Source: Anaerolineaceae bacterium
GTDB taxonomy: Bacteria; Chloroflexota; Anaerolineae; Anaerolineales; Anaerolineaceae
Assembly: GCA_003524305.1 (NCBI GenBank)
Contig: DQHW01000015.1
Span: 1-51,289 of the forward strand
Reading direction: 5' to 3'
Length of the DNA stretch: 51,289 nt
This document shows positions 44,108-51,289 of this stretch, piece after piece. Within the stretch, counting starts at the first letter, position 1. Each line of letters starts with the position of its first letter. The translations under genes and the position numbers were made by a program. A model generated the notes under the pieces. The model ran no database searches and was not told the origin of the DNA. It saw only the letters and a list, made by a program, of their open reading frames with translations.

Positions 44108-44563
44108 ATGAATGTCGAAGGCGAGTATGTGTTCAACGGTCCGCAGCAAGCAGTCTATGAAATGTTCAACGATCCGAATGCGCTAGCCACTGCTGTACCA
44201 GGAATGCAAAAAATGGTGCAGGTCGATGATACCCATTACGAAGGCGCAATTTTCCTTCGAATTGGACCCATCTCAGCAGCATTCGAAGGCGTTTTATCAC
44301 TCTCTGATATAAACCCACCCGAAAGTTGCACATTGAATATTGAAGGAAAAGGAAAAGCTGGATTTGCCAAAGGAGTTGGTCGGGTTAAATTTACCGATCT
44401 TGGCAACAATCAAACCAAACTAAACTACTCCGGTGAAGTTAATATTGGTGGTACCTTGGCAAGCGTTGGTCAAAGAATGATTGACAGCGTCGCCAAATCA
44501 ATGATCAAATCTGGTTGTGAAAAATTACAAAAAACTTTGGAGGAACGATGTCAACAGAAGTAG
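44108..44563 (+). CDS. CoxG-family SRPBCC protein
   Basis: 151 residues with the CoxG fold (VFNGPQQAVYEMFNDPNALATAVPG at the start, GKGKAGFAKG in the middle, a long C-terminal helix). CoxG proteins accompany molybdenum hydroxylases. In mycobacterial CO dehydrogenase CoxG is a membrane-associated partner that brings menaquinone to the enzyme. This copy ends right after the lipid-binding domain, without a membrane tail. A separate small membrane protein overlaps its 3' end by 16 bases. AAGGAGG precedes the ATG. Confidence 0.88.
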   Translation: MNVEGEYVFNGPQQAVYEMFNDPNALATAVPGMQKMVQVDDTHYEGAIFLRIGPISAAFEGVLSLSDINPPESCTLNIEGKGKAGFAKGVGRVKFTDLGNNQTKLNYSGEVNIGGTLASVGQRMIDSVAKSMIKSGCEKLQKTLEERCQQK

Positions 44564-44697
44564 AAAAGAAAACTGAAGAAACAAAAAATGAAACCAAATG
44601 GCAAAAATTAATGAAAATCGCGGAATTTCGTATGCTTTTGTACGTAATTCCAGTTGCTGCGATTATTACCGTTATTGCGTTACTTCTTGGCAAATAA
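44548..44697 (+). CDS. 49-residue single-pass membrane protein overlapping coxG
   Basis: ATG 44548 follows a strong TTTGGAGG and runs to TAA 44697. It has a very charged N-terminal half (STEVEKKTEETKNETK), a short amphipathic stretch (WQKLMKIAEFRM) and one membrane helix (LLYVIPVAAIITVIALLLG), ending in Lys. It overlaps coxG by 16 bases in the -1 frame. Its design, linker plus membrane anchor, is what a CoxG tail would look like, so it may dock CoxG or the hydroxylase at the membrane. The gene is too short for default gene finders. Confidence 0.7.
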   Translation: MSTEVEKKTEETKNETKWQKLMKIAEFRMLLYVIPVAAIITVIALLLGK

Positions 44698-44705
44698 GGT
44701 GTTTA

Positions 44706-44733
44706 AAAAAACGGGTGGAAAATTTCTGCCCGT
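44706..44733 (+). terminator. possible terminator after the molybdenum hydroxylase operon
   Basis: Seven-base stem AAACGGG/CCCGTTT around a 13-base loop. The T-run is short, so termination may be partial. Confidence 0.45.
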
Positions 44734-44741
44734 TTAATATC

Positions 44742-44769
44742 TTGACAAATGATGTATCATATTTATATC
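44742..44769 (+). promoter_or_regulatory. possible promoter of the NCS2 permease gene
   Basis: Perfect TTGACA (44742-44747) and TATATC after 16 bases (44764-44769). The leader would be about 155 bases. It contains an isolated CAGGAGGTG at about 44797, followed by only three codons before a stop, which could be a leader peptide or chance. Confidence 0.5.
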
Positions 44770-44930
44770 AAAAGTCAGGAATAGAAAATAATATCCAGGA
44801 GGTGCATATCGGATAGAACGTGCAGCAAGAAAGGTATGAGCAAACTTGTATTTTAAAATTTTGTTCAATCCAGCAATGAGTATTAGATCGAAGTATTCAA
44901 TTTAATCAAAGGAAAGAAGGAAAAAAACCT

Positions 44931-46349
44931 ATGGCAACTACTTCAAAAGTGTTGGGATACCTTCCATCAGATACCCCTCCATTCGGCAGAATGCTTTTGC
45001 TCGGTTTTCAACATGTGCTGACAATGTTCCCAGCCACGGTTTTGTGCGCCTTGCTCATGCACTTTGATGTGTCAACCGTTTTGACCGTCACCGGCTTTGG
45101 AACCATCGTCGCTCTACTTGGATCAAAATTCTCGATCAATACCTACATTCCCCTTTACTATGGCTCAAGCTTCAGCTATATTGCTGCAGTCACCTCCATC
45201 ATTGGCGTTATGGAACCCGATTTAGCTTTCGGTGCCGTCGCCTCCCCCGCCTCCATTTCAGTTGTTACCGCAGGCTTCTTGGTAACTGGTGTCATTAATG
45301 TCCTCATCGGCTTGCTCATCCGCGTAACTGGTGGAAAGAAAAGCCTGGACAAAATTCTGCCCGCTGAAATCACCGGCTCTGTCGCCATCATCATCGGTAT
45401 TGGCCTTGCCTACACCGCTTTGACCATGGCCTCCGGAACCTGCTGCGGCGTTGAAGCCAATATGGCTCCGACCCTCAAATGGTGGTTGGCTGCACTTATT
45501 ACCTTCCTTGCAGCCGTTCTCTTCTCGGTCTATCTGCAGGGTAAGGGCTTCATTGGAATGCTCCCCATCTTGTTAGCCATGATTTTGGGTTATGTTGCTG
45601 CAATTCCCATCGGCTTGGTTGATTTCTCCACCATTGGTGCGAGCGGTTGGGTTACCCTTCCTAAAATCGTATTCCCTGTCTTTAATCATGCCCTGACAGC
45701 CACTGCCTTGATCGGCGTTGGTGTTATGGCTATCGCAACCATCCCGGAATCTACTGCCCACCTTTATCAAATTGGTCTGTATGTTGACCATTTGGCTGAA
45801 GAACAAGGCCGCGAGAAACCCGGACTTGCCAAACACATCGGCCTCAACCTGATGCTTGATGGTTTGAATGACATGGTCAATGGCCTCTTTGGTTCCACCG
45901 CCGGCACCAACTATGGTGAGAACAACTCCCTCATGGTCATCACCCGCAACTACTCCGGCCCCGCTTTGATCACCGCTGGCGTTATCGCTGTGATTCTTGG
46001 CTTCATCGGACCCCTCCGCGATGTTATCTACAGTATCCCAACCGCCGTCACCGGTGGTCTGGCGATCTACTTGTATGGTGTCATCGGTGTTCAGGGTATT
46101 GCCCTTATGATGGCTGAAAAAGTCGATCTCTTCGATCCCGGTAAATTGGCCATCGTGGCCTTGATCCTGGTCGTCGGCATCGGCGGCAACATTGGATACG
46201 GCGGCAATCTGCCTATTCCTCTGCTCAAGGGTGTCTTCCCCTTCGGTTGGCCTGCGATCGCTGCAGCCGCAGTCTTCGGTATTCTCTTGAACCTGGTCTT
46301 CGTGTTCATCAAACCGCCGAAAATTCGCGCCACTGACGTTTTACAGTAA
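44931..46349 (+). CDS. NCS2 family nucleobase permease, uracil type
   Basis: 472 residues with about 12-14 membrane segments. The transport-site region ATIPESTAHLYQIG matches UraA's PEHVGH segment (Glu and His kept), and GTNYGENNSLMVITRNYS matches UraA's YGEN segment. These agree with uracil-type members better than with xanthine/urate members. It should import a pyrimidine or similar ring with protons. It follows the molybdenum hydroxylase operon, which would act on what it imports. AAAGGAAAGAAGG lies just before the ATG. A strong terminator follows. Confidence 0.88.
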   Translation: MATTSKVLGYLPSDTPPFGRMLLLGFQHVLTMFPATVLCALLMHFDVSTVLTVTGFGTIVALLGSKFSINTYIPLYYGSSFSYIAAVTSIIGVMEPDLAFGAVASPASISVVTAGFLVTGVINVLIGLLIRVTGGKKSLDKILPAEITGSVAIIIGIGLAYTALTMASGTCCGVEANMAPTLKWWLAALITFLAAVLFSVYLQGKGFIGMLPILLAMILGYVAAIPIGLVDFSTIGASGWVTLPKIVFPVFNHALTATALIGVGVMAIATIPESTAHLYQIGLYVDHLAEEQGREKPGLAKHIGLNLMLDGLNDMVNGLFGSTAGTNYGENNSLMVITRNYSGPALITAGVIAVILGFIGPLRDVIYSIPTAVTGGLAIYLYGVIGVQGIALMMAEKVDLFDPGKLAIVALILVVGIGGNIGYGGNLPIPLLKGVFPFGWPAIAAAAVFGILLNLVFVFIKPPKIRATDVLQ

Positions 46350-46372
46350 GCCGTAACAATCTTGTTTAGAAT

Positions 46373-46412
46373 AAACGCTCCCCTTGGTGTTAACGCTCTT
46401 TGGGGAGCGTTT
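46373..46412 (+). terminator. terminator after the permease
   Basis: 11-base perfect arms (46373-46383 and 46402-46412) with an 18-base loop and a T-rich tail. Confidence 0.85.
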
Positions 46413-46471
46413 TATTATCCACTTGGGTTATAATTTCAAAAGCCAAAACCTAAAAAGGATTCAGAACTGCG

Positions 46472-47335
46472 ATGATCTTACTCACGGGCGCGGCAGGAAA
46501 AACCGGAACAACCATTCTCAAATACCTTGCCCAAAAAGGTGCCAAGGTAAGATGCCTTGTTCGCAGCCAGACTCAAGCAGAAGAAGTAATTTCTCTTGGT
46601 TGCTCAGAAGCCGTGGTAGGCGATCTCACAAATCATGAAACATTATCCAAAGCCATTATCGGAATAGACCGCATTTATTATATTGCCCCCAACATATCTC
46701 CTGATGAATTATCCATTGGGAAAGATATCATTCAACTTGCTCAACTACAAAAAATTAATCGTTTCGTTTACCATTCAGTTCTACATCCACAGATAGAAGC
46801 CATGCCTCACCATTGGCAAAAAATGCGCGTGGAAGAAGCTCTTTTCACCAGTGGTTTGGAATTTACAATTTTGCAGCCCTGTGCATACATGCAAAATATC
46901 CTCGCTGGATGGCAAAATATTTTGAAAGGTCAATATTCTTTTCCTTACAACTCAAGTACGCGAATTAATATTGTTGACTTAGAAGATGTTGCCAAGGTGG
47001 CAGCCAAAGTATTAACTGAAACAGGTCATTCAAACGCAATTTATGAGTTGGCCGGTCCAGAACCCTTAACTCAAAAAGAAATTGCAAATCTAATTGGTCT
47101 TTCAATAAATAAACCTGTTCAAGCAGTAGAACAATCACGAACTGAATGGGAAAACACCGCCACAGCTTCTGGTATGAACGAAAATCATATAAAAGTACTG
47201 ATTAAAATGTTTGAATACTATGATAAATTTGGATTTGTGGGAAACTCCTCCATCCTTGAATTCTTGCTCGGAGAAAAACCCACAACCTTTACGCAATTCC
47301 TTGCTCGTATTTCTAATTCTGGAGATGAACGATAA
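46472..47335 (+). CDS. NmrA-family NAD(P)-binding protein
   Basis: 287 residues, Rossmann fold starting at once with LLTGAAGKTG. The Tyr/Lys pair of a classical reductase is missing and the body (RFVYHSVLHPQ, LEFTILQPCAYMQNILAGW) fits the NmrA/HSCARG group. Members act as redox sensors binding NADP(H) or as quinone or isoflavone-type reductases. It starts a three-gene run with two unknown genes. Function here is undetermined. Confidence 0.8.
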   Translation: MILLTGAAGKTGTTILKYLAQKGAKVRCLVRSQTQAEEVISLGCSEAVVGDLTNHETLSKAIIGIDRIYYIAPNISPDELSIGKDIIQLAQLQKINRFVYHSVLHPQIEAMPHHWQKMRVEEALFTSGLEFTILQPCAYMQNILAGWQNILKGQYSFPYNSSTRINIVDLEDVAKVAAKVLTETGHSNAIYELAGPEPLTQKEIANLIGLSINKPVQAVEQSRTEWENTATASGMNENHIKVLIKMFEYYDKFGFVGNSSILEFLLGEKPTTFTQFLARISNSGDER

Positions 47336-47337
47336 CC

Positions 47338-47841
47338 ATGGAAAAAAACAAAAGCCTTCACTACAATTTTGGAATGGAAGCTCTTCCTGTACTGTTTCAT
47401 AGTCAGACCAACCAATTCATGAAATATCTAGACAAGGATGGGGTAAAGTTTCTTCAGTTTTGGTGGAATCATGTTGGTGACCGTCTGCCCCAGGAAAAAA
47501 GACTTTCATCCGGTGGATTATCTTACGAAATTGAACAACTGGATTCAAAAACAAAACTTGTGATCATAACCCTGCCAACGCCAAAAGAAAATGAGGAACC
47601 TTATTTCCTTGGGTTCATCGCTAAACCAGAACGGCGATTCTTGTGGGTGAGAATTCCTACAACCACCGCTTTTGCTCTAATACGCGATGATTCATGCAAA
47701 GAGGAACATAAAACAAGTTTTGGCTACCTGACCCCCAGCGGCAATTATCGTTTGCGTGGCGTTGGATTAACCCCAACCAAACAAGATTTCAAACGTATCG
47801 TAAAATCCAAAATTCAAACCAAGAAAGCGTGGTGGAAATAA
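47338..47841 (+). CDS. hypothetical protein of 167 residues
   Basis: Starts two bases after the NmrA-like gene and ends overlapping the next gene by one base, so it is co-translated with both. No signal or membrane segment. It has WWNHVGDRLPQ near the start and a PTTTAFALIRDD stretch, and ends with a basic tail (KSKIQTKKAWWK). I do not recognise a family. Confidence 0.7.
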   Translation: MEKNKSLHYNFGMEALPVLFHSQTNQFMKYLDKDGVKFLQFWWNHVGDRLPQEKRLSSGGLSYEIEQLDSKTKLVIITLPTPKENEEPYFLGFIAKPERRFLWVRIPTTTAFALIRDDSCKEEHKTSFGYLTPSGNYRLRGVGLTPTKQDFKRIVKSKIQTKKAWWK

Positions 47842-48236
47842 TGAAGATAACCACAGGTGTAATTGTTGTAATTGCGTCAATGATCTTCTTTTACCTGAGA
47901 ATGGCAATTCTGCGCGGCAAGAAGAAACGCTACGAAAGAGAATATGCTTTAAAACGCCGTAAAGTAAATGGCCGTTCGAAGGGTGCTGCACTGCCTGCTG
48001 CACAGCCAGGCTCTCCGCCATTCGGTGTGAATAGCTGGTTCCTTGTGGCAGTTGGAGTCATTATCATGATCGCAGGTATGATCATGTATAACAACATGAC
48101 CATGTTTGGCATCAAGATTATCACCGATCCTGAATTGCTCAAATATACCGAGTTTTGGTATATTCCTGTTGCGCTTGGTGTTATCATCCTGGCATTCTGC
48201 ATGAAGATTGATAAACCCCGGTTGGATGACGATTAA
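47841..48236 (+). CDS. hypothetical membrane protein of 131 residues
   Basis: From the ATG at 47841 (TAATG overlap). Three hydrophobic segments at about 5-22, 67-87 and 107-122, with a Lys/Arg-rich cytosolic loop (RGKKKRYEREYALKRRK) after the first. No recognised domain. It is the last gene of the run and ends at a strong terminator. Confidence 0.7.
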   Translation: MKITTGVIVVIASMIFFYLRMAILRGKKKRYEREYALKRRKVNGRSKGAALPAAQPGSPPFGVNSWFLVAVGVIIMIAGMIMYNNMTMFGIKIITDPELLKYTEFWYIPVALGVIILAFCMKIDKPRLDDD

Positions 48237-48250
48237 CCTTCCAAAGTTCA

Positions 48251-48284
48251 AAAAAGAGGAAACCTGCTCAGGTTTCCTCTTTTT
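48251..48284. terminator. bidirectional terminator
   Basis: 15-base perfect arms (48251-48265 and 48270-48284) with loop GCTC, flanked by A and T runs. It serves the membrane-protein gene on the plus strand and the regulator gene on the minus strand. Confidence 0.93.
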
Positions 48285-49052
48285 TTATTCTGGCCGTATG
48301 GTGTATCCGTATCCTGGGATTGTCTCTATAAAAGCCGGACAGGCCGGGTCTTCTTCAATGCGCATGCGCAGGTTTTTGATGTGCACCCTCACCAGGTCTG
48401 AACTTCCAGTTTCAGGTGGATAATCCCAAATGATGCTGAGCAATGACGAAGGTGAAAAGATATCACCAGGATGCGTCATGAAATTAAATAGCAAGTCAAA
48501 CTGGATGGGCGTAAGCAATAGTTTCTTGCCGCTTGGTAAAAACAGTTCAAAAGTAAGTATATTGAGTTTAAAACTTTTAAGTTCAATGATCGGCTGTGAC
48601 ACCCGGCTGTGATCAAACAACTTGGATTCATGCACCCTGGGATCATCCTTGCTTCTGCGGTTGGACTTTTTGTGATCCTGCGTACGTCTGATCATTGCCC
48701 TGAGGCGTAACACCAATTCTTCGCTATTAAATGGCTTATTAACATAATCGTCCCCACCAGCTTTAAACCCGGCGATATGATCAGATTCAGTAGTTTTAGC
48801 AGTCAAAAATATGATCGGCAGCGTAGAAAGCTTTTTATCTGCACGGATCTCGCGGCAGACTTCATAACCATCCATGCCGGGCATCATCACATCTAATAGC
48901 ATGACCTTTGGAACCTGTCTGTGAAGCAATTGCAATGCTTGCATACCTGAGTGTGCTGTTTTAACGGTAAAGTTTTCACGCCGCAAACACCTTTCTAGGG
49001 TGGTAACGATTACGTCGTCATCATCTACGAGCAACACATCAATGCTGTCCAA
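48285..49052 (-). CDS. OmpR/PhoB-type response regulator
   Basis: 255 residues. The receiver domain has VLLVDDDD, the phosphoacceptor Asp in VMLLDVMMPGMDGYEV and the conserved Lys in DDYVNKPF. The winged-helix DNA-binding domain follows (LTPIQFDLLFNFMTHPGDIFS, VRVHIKNLRMRIEEDP, ETIPGYGYTIRPE). No histidine kinase adjoins it, so it is an orphan here and its genes cannot be named. Confidence 0.93.
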   Translation of the reverse strand: MDSIDVLLVDDDDVIVTTLERCLRRENFTVKTAHSGMQALQLLHRQVPKVMLLDVMMPGMDGYEVCREIRADKKLSTLPIIFLTAKTTESDHIAGFKAGGDDYVNKPFNSEELVLRLRAMIRRTQDHKKSNRRSKDDPRVHESKLFDHSRVSQPIIELKSFKLNILTFELFLPSGKKLLLTPIQFDLLFNFMTHPGDIFSPSSLLSIIWDYPPETGSSDLVRVHIKNLRMRIEEDPACPAFIETIPGYGYTIRPE

Positions 49053-49176
49053 AAGACCCTCATTAAGAGCATTTATTAGTTGAAGTAATAAGATTATAGT
49101 GTATTTCGGCTAAAGATTGAATAAATCTTGAACTAAAATTTTGAGAATTTGTTGTAAAACGCTTGTAAATTATTAG

Positions 49177-50361
49177 CTAATTTCCCTCACTCGCAGTGAC
49201 ACAATAGACCCCACCTGCATCCATGGATGCGATACAGCGATTGCATTGATCGCAGTCAGAGGCAACCACTTCACCAGATTCCATTTTCTTCACAAAATCC
49301 GGGTCTCTGACGGTGGCGCGGCCAACTTCGACAAACTCAAATCCGCGAGAAAGTACATAACTGATATCTTCAAGCCGCAGCACACCGCCAATATAGATAA
49401 CGGGAATGCTCACCACGTTCTTGAAGCGCAGGGCTTCTTTAAGCAGGAATAAACGGTCGAAACGATAGCGCTGCACCATGAACCAGCCGAACATGCTCAT
49501 GCCCAGCCTGAGCAGCCATTCAGACTGGTTGGCTGCCATCTCTTTGACCGGCACATTGCCGCGCATCATAAAAATGGGGGTTTTGGCAGTAAAACCGCAG
49601 CTGGCCACCAGCGCACTGGCGCCGGCCGTTTCAAACGCTTTGGCTACTTCAACCGCCTCTTCAATTTCCAATCCCCCCTTAAAACCGTCGCTAACGTTCA
49701 TTTTGATCAAAATCGGAAAACCCTCACCCACTCCCTGGCGCACGCGGCGGATGACCGCCAATGGAAAACGCAAGCGGTTTTCAAGTGAGCCGCCGTATTG
49801 GTCGCTGCGGTGATTGGTCCACGGTGAGAGAAACTGGCTGAGCAGATAGCCATGCCCGGCATGAATCTCAACCGCATCAAAACCGGCTAACTTCACCTGT
49901 TCTGCCGTTCTGCCGAAATCTTCAATTTTTTCGGCGATCTGCGCTTCATCCATCGCTTCACATATTGAAAGTCGAAACAAACAGAATTTAACAGACGCCC
50001 CCAACGGACGGCGGCCGATTTCTTTAGGGTTTGAGAAAAAACCGCAATGCCCGATCTGGATGGACGCCGCGGCACCTTCTTTGTGCACCGCTTCAGTTAA
50101 CCGCTTAAGATCCGGGATGAGTTCCGGACGCATCCACATCTCGTGACCAAAAGCACGTCCATCATAGCTCACAGAGCAGTAGGCCACCGTGGTCATGCCC
50201 ACACCGCCCTGTGCCACCCGCCGATGATGCTCGATGAGCGCATCCGTGATTTTGCCTTCCTGGCACATGCCCTCAAAGCAGCCAGAACGGATGATGCGGT
50301 TGCGCAGAGTCAAATTGGCGAGTTTGCCTTTGGTGAACGGGGAATTTTCGAGTGAGGTCAT
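49177..50361 (-). CDS. old-yellow-enzyme family NADH:flavin oxidoreductase
   Basis: 394 residues, FMN-binding TIM barrel: LRNRIIRSGCFEGM, IQIGHCGFFS, the substrate motif VEIHAGHGYLLSQFLSP with NHRSDQYGGSLENR, and the phosphate loop VEVGRATVRDPDF. The last 30 residues hold CDQCNRC and a fourth Cys ten residues on, like the [4Fe-4S] site of 2,4-dienoyl-CoA reductase and trimethylamine dehydrogenase. The FAD/NAD half of those enzymes is missing. It follows the microcompartment genes in the same direction after about 105 bases that hold a palindromic repeat. The substrate is unknown. Confidence 0.88.
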   Translation of the reverse strand: MTSLENSPFTKGKLANLTLRNRIIRSGCFEGMCQEGKITDALIEHHRRVAQGGVGMTTVAYCSVSYDGRAFGHEMWMRPELIPDLKRLTEAVHKEGAAASIQIGHCGFFSNPKEIGRRPLGASVKFCLFRLSICEAMDEAQIAEKIEDFGRTAEQVKLAGFDAVEIHAGHGYLLSQFLSPWTNHRSDQYGGSLENRLRFPLAVIRRVRQGVGEGFPILIKMNVSDGFKGGLEIEEAVEVAKAFETAGASALVASCGFTAKTPIFMMRGNVPVKEMAANQSEWLLRLGMSMFGWFMVQRYRFDRLFLLKEALRFKNVVSIPVIYIGGVLRLEDISYVLSRGFEFVEVGRATVRDPDFVKKMESGEVVASDCDQCNRCIASMDAGGVYCVTASEGN

Positions 50362-50373
50362 TTGCCTACTTAC

Positions 50374-50407
50374 CTTGTAAGGGCGTATGGCTATACGCCC
50401 TTACAAG
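50374..50407. repeat. perfect palindromic repeat
   Basis: 14-base perfect arms (50374-50387 and 50394-50407) with loop TGGCTA, centred on GGGCGTA/TACGCCC. There is no T-run. The form is that of small dispersed palindromes common in many genomes; this is the only copy in the window. Confidence 0.7.
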
Positions 50408-50466
50408 ATCAATTTATCAAATAATACCAAAGGGAGCAATATAAATGTACTTTATCAACATCATGA

Positions 50467-50736
50467 TTACCCAATATTGACTGAATCGACAATACCCACA
50501 ATAAGAGAAATAACCGGTGCATCAGGGTCTCTCAATACCTGTCTGGCGCCGCCGCCCTCGCGGTTGATCAACACCGTGTCGCCAATGCCGGCTTGCGTGG
50601 CATCCAGCGCCACGAAATCATCGTCAGCCTTCTCACCCGCCATCACCAGCGGTTGAACGACCAGCAATCTGCGGTGTTTGAAGCCTGGATGGCTGATGGT
50701 GGTCACCACCGTGCCGATCACTTTTGCCAGGATCAT
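50467..50736 (-). CDS. bacterial microcompartment vertex protein (EutN/CcmL, BMC-P)
   Basis: 89 residues, the standard BMC-P length. It starts MILAKVIGTVVTTISHPGF and has LLVVQPL, then ALDATQAGIGDTVLINREGG and the end PVISLIVGIVDSV. Five copies cap the vertices of a protein shell. It lies ten bases after a second BMC-P gene and belongs to the same operon. Confidence 0.95.
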   Translation of the reverse strand: MILAKVIGTVVTTISHPGFKHRRLLVVQPLVMAGEKADDDFVALDATQAGIGDTVLINREGGGARQVLRDPDAPVISLIVGIVDSVNIG

Positions 50737-50746
50737 TTCAACTCAC

Positions 50747-51067
50747 TCATGTATAGGGGTTGCTCCCCTTCTTCAAAACAAAATCAAATTCATTGTCTGG
50801 ATGTACACTCAGTTCGTCGACAACACCCACAAGCGCAAGGTCGACCGGCACGAACTTAATATCTGGCATGGCCAATGCTGCTTCGCGAGATCGCACCATT
50901 AGGCACACATCTCCTTCTCCAGCCTGGACGACATCCACGGCAACCTGAAGCACGCCGACTGGCTCAAGATGCCGGTTAAGAGGCTGCACAATTAATAACT
51001 TAAGCCCTTCAGTGCCCGGGTATTTCACCGAACATACAGCCGACCCTTCAACCCGTCCCAATAGCAT
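50747..51067 (-). CDS. second bacterial microcompartment vertex protein (BMC-P)
   Basis: 106 residues: MLLGRVEGSAVCSVKYPG, LLIVQPL, VAVDVVQAGEGDVCLMVRSREAA and ALVGVVDEL, with a 15-residue C-terminal tail the other copy lacks. It starts three bases after the gene upstream. Two distinct BMC-P genes in a row are usual in loci whose shells use several vertex proteins. The type of compartment cannot be decided without the genes beyond the edge. Confidence 0.93.
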   Translation of the reverse strand: MLLGRVEGSAVCSVKYPGTEGLKLLIVQPLNRHLEPVGVLQVAVDVVQAGEGDVCLMVRSREAALAMPDIKFVPVDLALVGVVDELSVHPDNEFDFVLKKGSNPYT

Positions 51068-51070
51068 GGT

Positions 51071-51289
51071 TTATTTGATCCCCACGTTGTTGAGCACACG
51101 GGTGATGATGGTTTCAAGCAAGGCAGGGTCAATCTGGTTGCTCAACTTGGCCTTCACCGAGTCGCGGATGCGCTGACGCAGGTCTTCTTCTGATGGACCT
51201 GCATTTACCTGGCTGCACTTCATACAGGGGGTCTTCTCAACGACAGGCTCCGAAAGATATGGCCTGATGGGCGCAGCCGGCGGAAGTTG
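51071..51289 (-). CDS. 3' end of a microcompartment-operon gene, cut by the window edge
   Basis: The last 72 residues are visible. They run from a Pro-rich linker (PPAAPIRPYLSEP) through PCMKCSQVNAG to two predicted helices (EEDLRQRIRDSVKAKL and DPALLETIITRVLNNVGIK), ending three bases before the BMC-P gene. A linker followed by a short amphipathic helix is the usual build of an encapsulation tail, which draws enzymes into the shell. The main domain is outside the window, so the protein cannot be named. Confidence 0.7.
   Translation of the reverse strand, partial: QLPPAAPIRPYLSEPVVEKTPCMKCSQVNAGPSEEDLRQRIRDSVKAKLSNQIDPALLETIITRVLNNVGIK

Noticed and set aside
44520..44563. Programmed -1 frameshift joining coxG to the small membrane protein
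   Set aside because: CAA AAA ACT is not a proper slippery heptamer in this frame, and the small gene has its own strong ribosome binding site and ATG. Reinitiation or coupling is simpler.
44698..44930. Purine or xanthine riboswitch before the permease
   Set aside because: I could not find the conserved loops of any purine-sensing class. Only a weak stem and a possible promoter are visible.

Overview
The window looks like chromosomal DNA of a Chloroflexota bacterium, most likely class Anaerolineae (inference). The grounds are the GAF histidine kinase with an unusual phosphoacceptor helix, the GlnE-like protein carrying internal ACT domains, an AdoCbl-dependent NrdJ, paired GH94 phosphorylases, FdrA/DUF1116 proteins beside molybdenum hydroxylase genes, and dispersed palindromic repeats. 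Coding density is high. I saw no tRNA, rRNA, CRISPR array or insertion sequence.

Layout. 1-2.5 kb: the edge of an unrecognised gene, an HD-GYP protein and a DUF218 membrane protein. 2.6-7.9 kb: gnd, a small DUF6508-like protein, and a kinase/double-receiver regulator pair. 8-13.2 kb: glnA, divergent from a glnE-like gene. 13.2-20 kb: a leftward deoxynucleotide operon (nrdJ, pteridine-reductase-like SDR, two dUTPase-fold proteins, a DNPH1-like nucleotide hydrolase, two thymidylate-synthase-fold proteins) with NrdR-box-like palindromes upstream. 20.4-23.5 kb: a glmS-like gene and a GT39-like membrane protein. 23.7-31.6 kb: a beta-glucoside module (LacI regulator with a near-perfect promoter and operator, cellobiose phosphorylase, a second GH94 phosphorylase, GH1 beta-glucosidase). 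31.6-34.1 kb: a membrane GGDEF-EAL protein.

34.3-46.4 kb is the most striking region: a GNAT-like gene, then FdrA (AllF-like), a DUF1116 protein (AllG-like), a double cyclase-family hydrolase, the three subunits of a molybdenum hydroxylase, CoxG, an unlisted 49-residue membrane protein overlapping coxG, and a uracil-type NCS2 permease. My reading (inference) is a route for an N-heterocycle such as uracil: uptake, hydroxylation, hydrolytic ring opening to a ureido acid, and phosphorolytic release of carbamoyl phosphate by a relative of oxamate carbamoyltransferase.

In the deoxynucleotide operon one thymidylate-synthase-like protein has Asp where thymidylate synthases have the Asn that selects uracil, the change that in known enzymes goes with dCMP as substrate. 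A second paralogue lacks the catalytic Cys. A neighbour carries the PSLGVGxE motif of DNPH1, which destroys 5-hydroxymethyl-dUMP. The operon may therefore make, use or police a modified pyrimidine deoxynucleotide.

46.4-51.3 kb: an NmrA-like gene with two unknowns, an OmpR-type regulator, an old-yellow-enzyme-family oxidoreductase, and the end of a bacterial microcompartment locus (two BMC pentamer proteins and a gene cut by the window edge).
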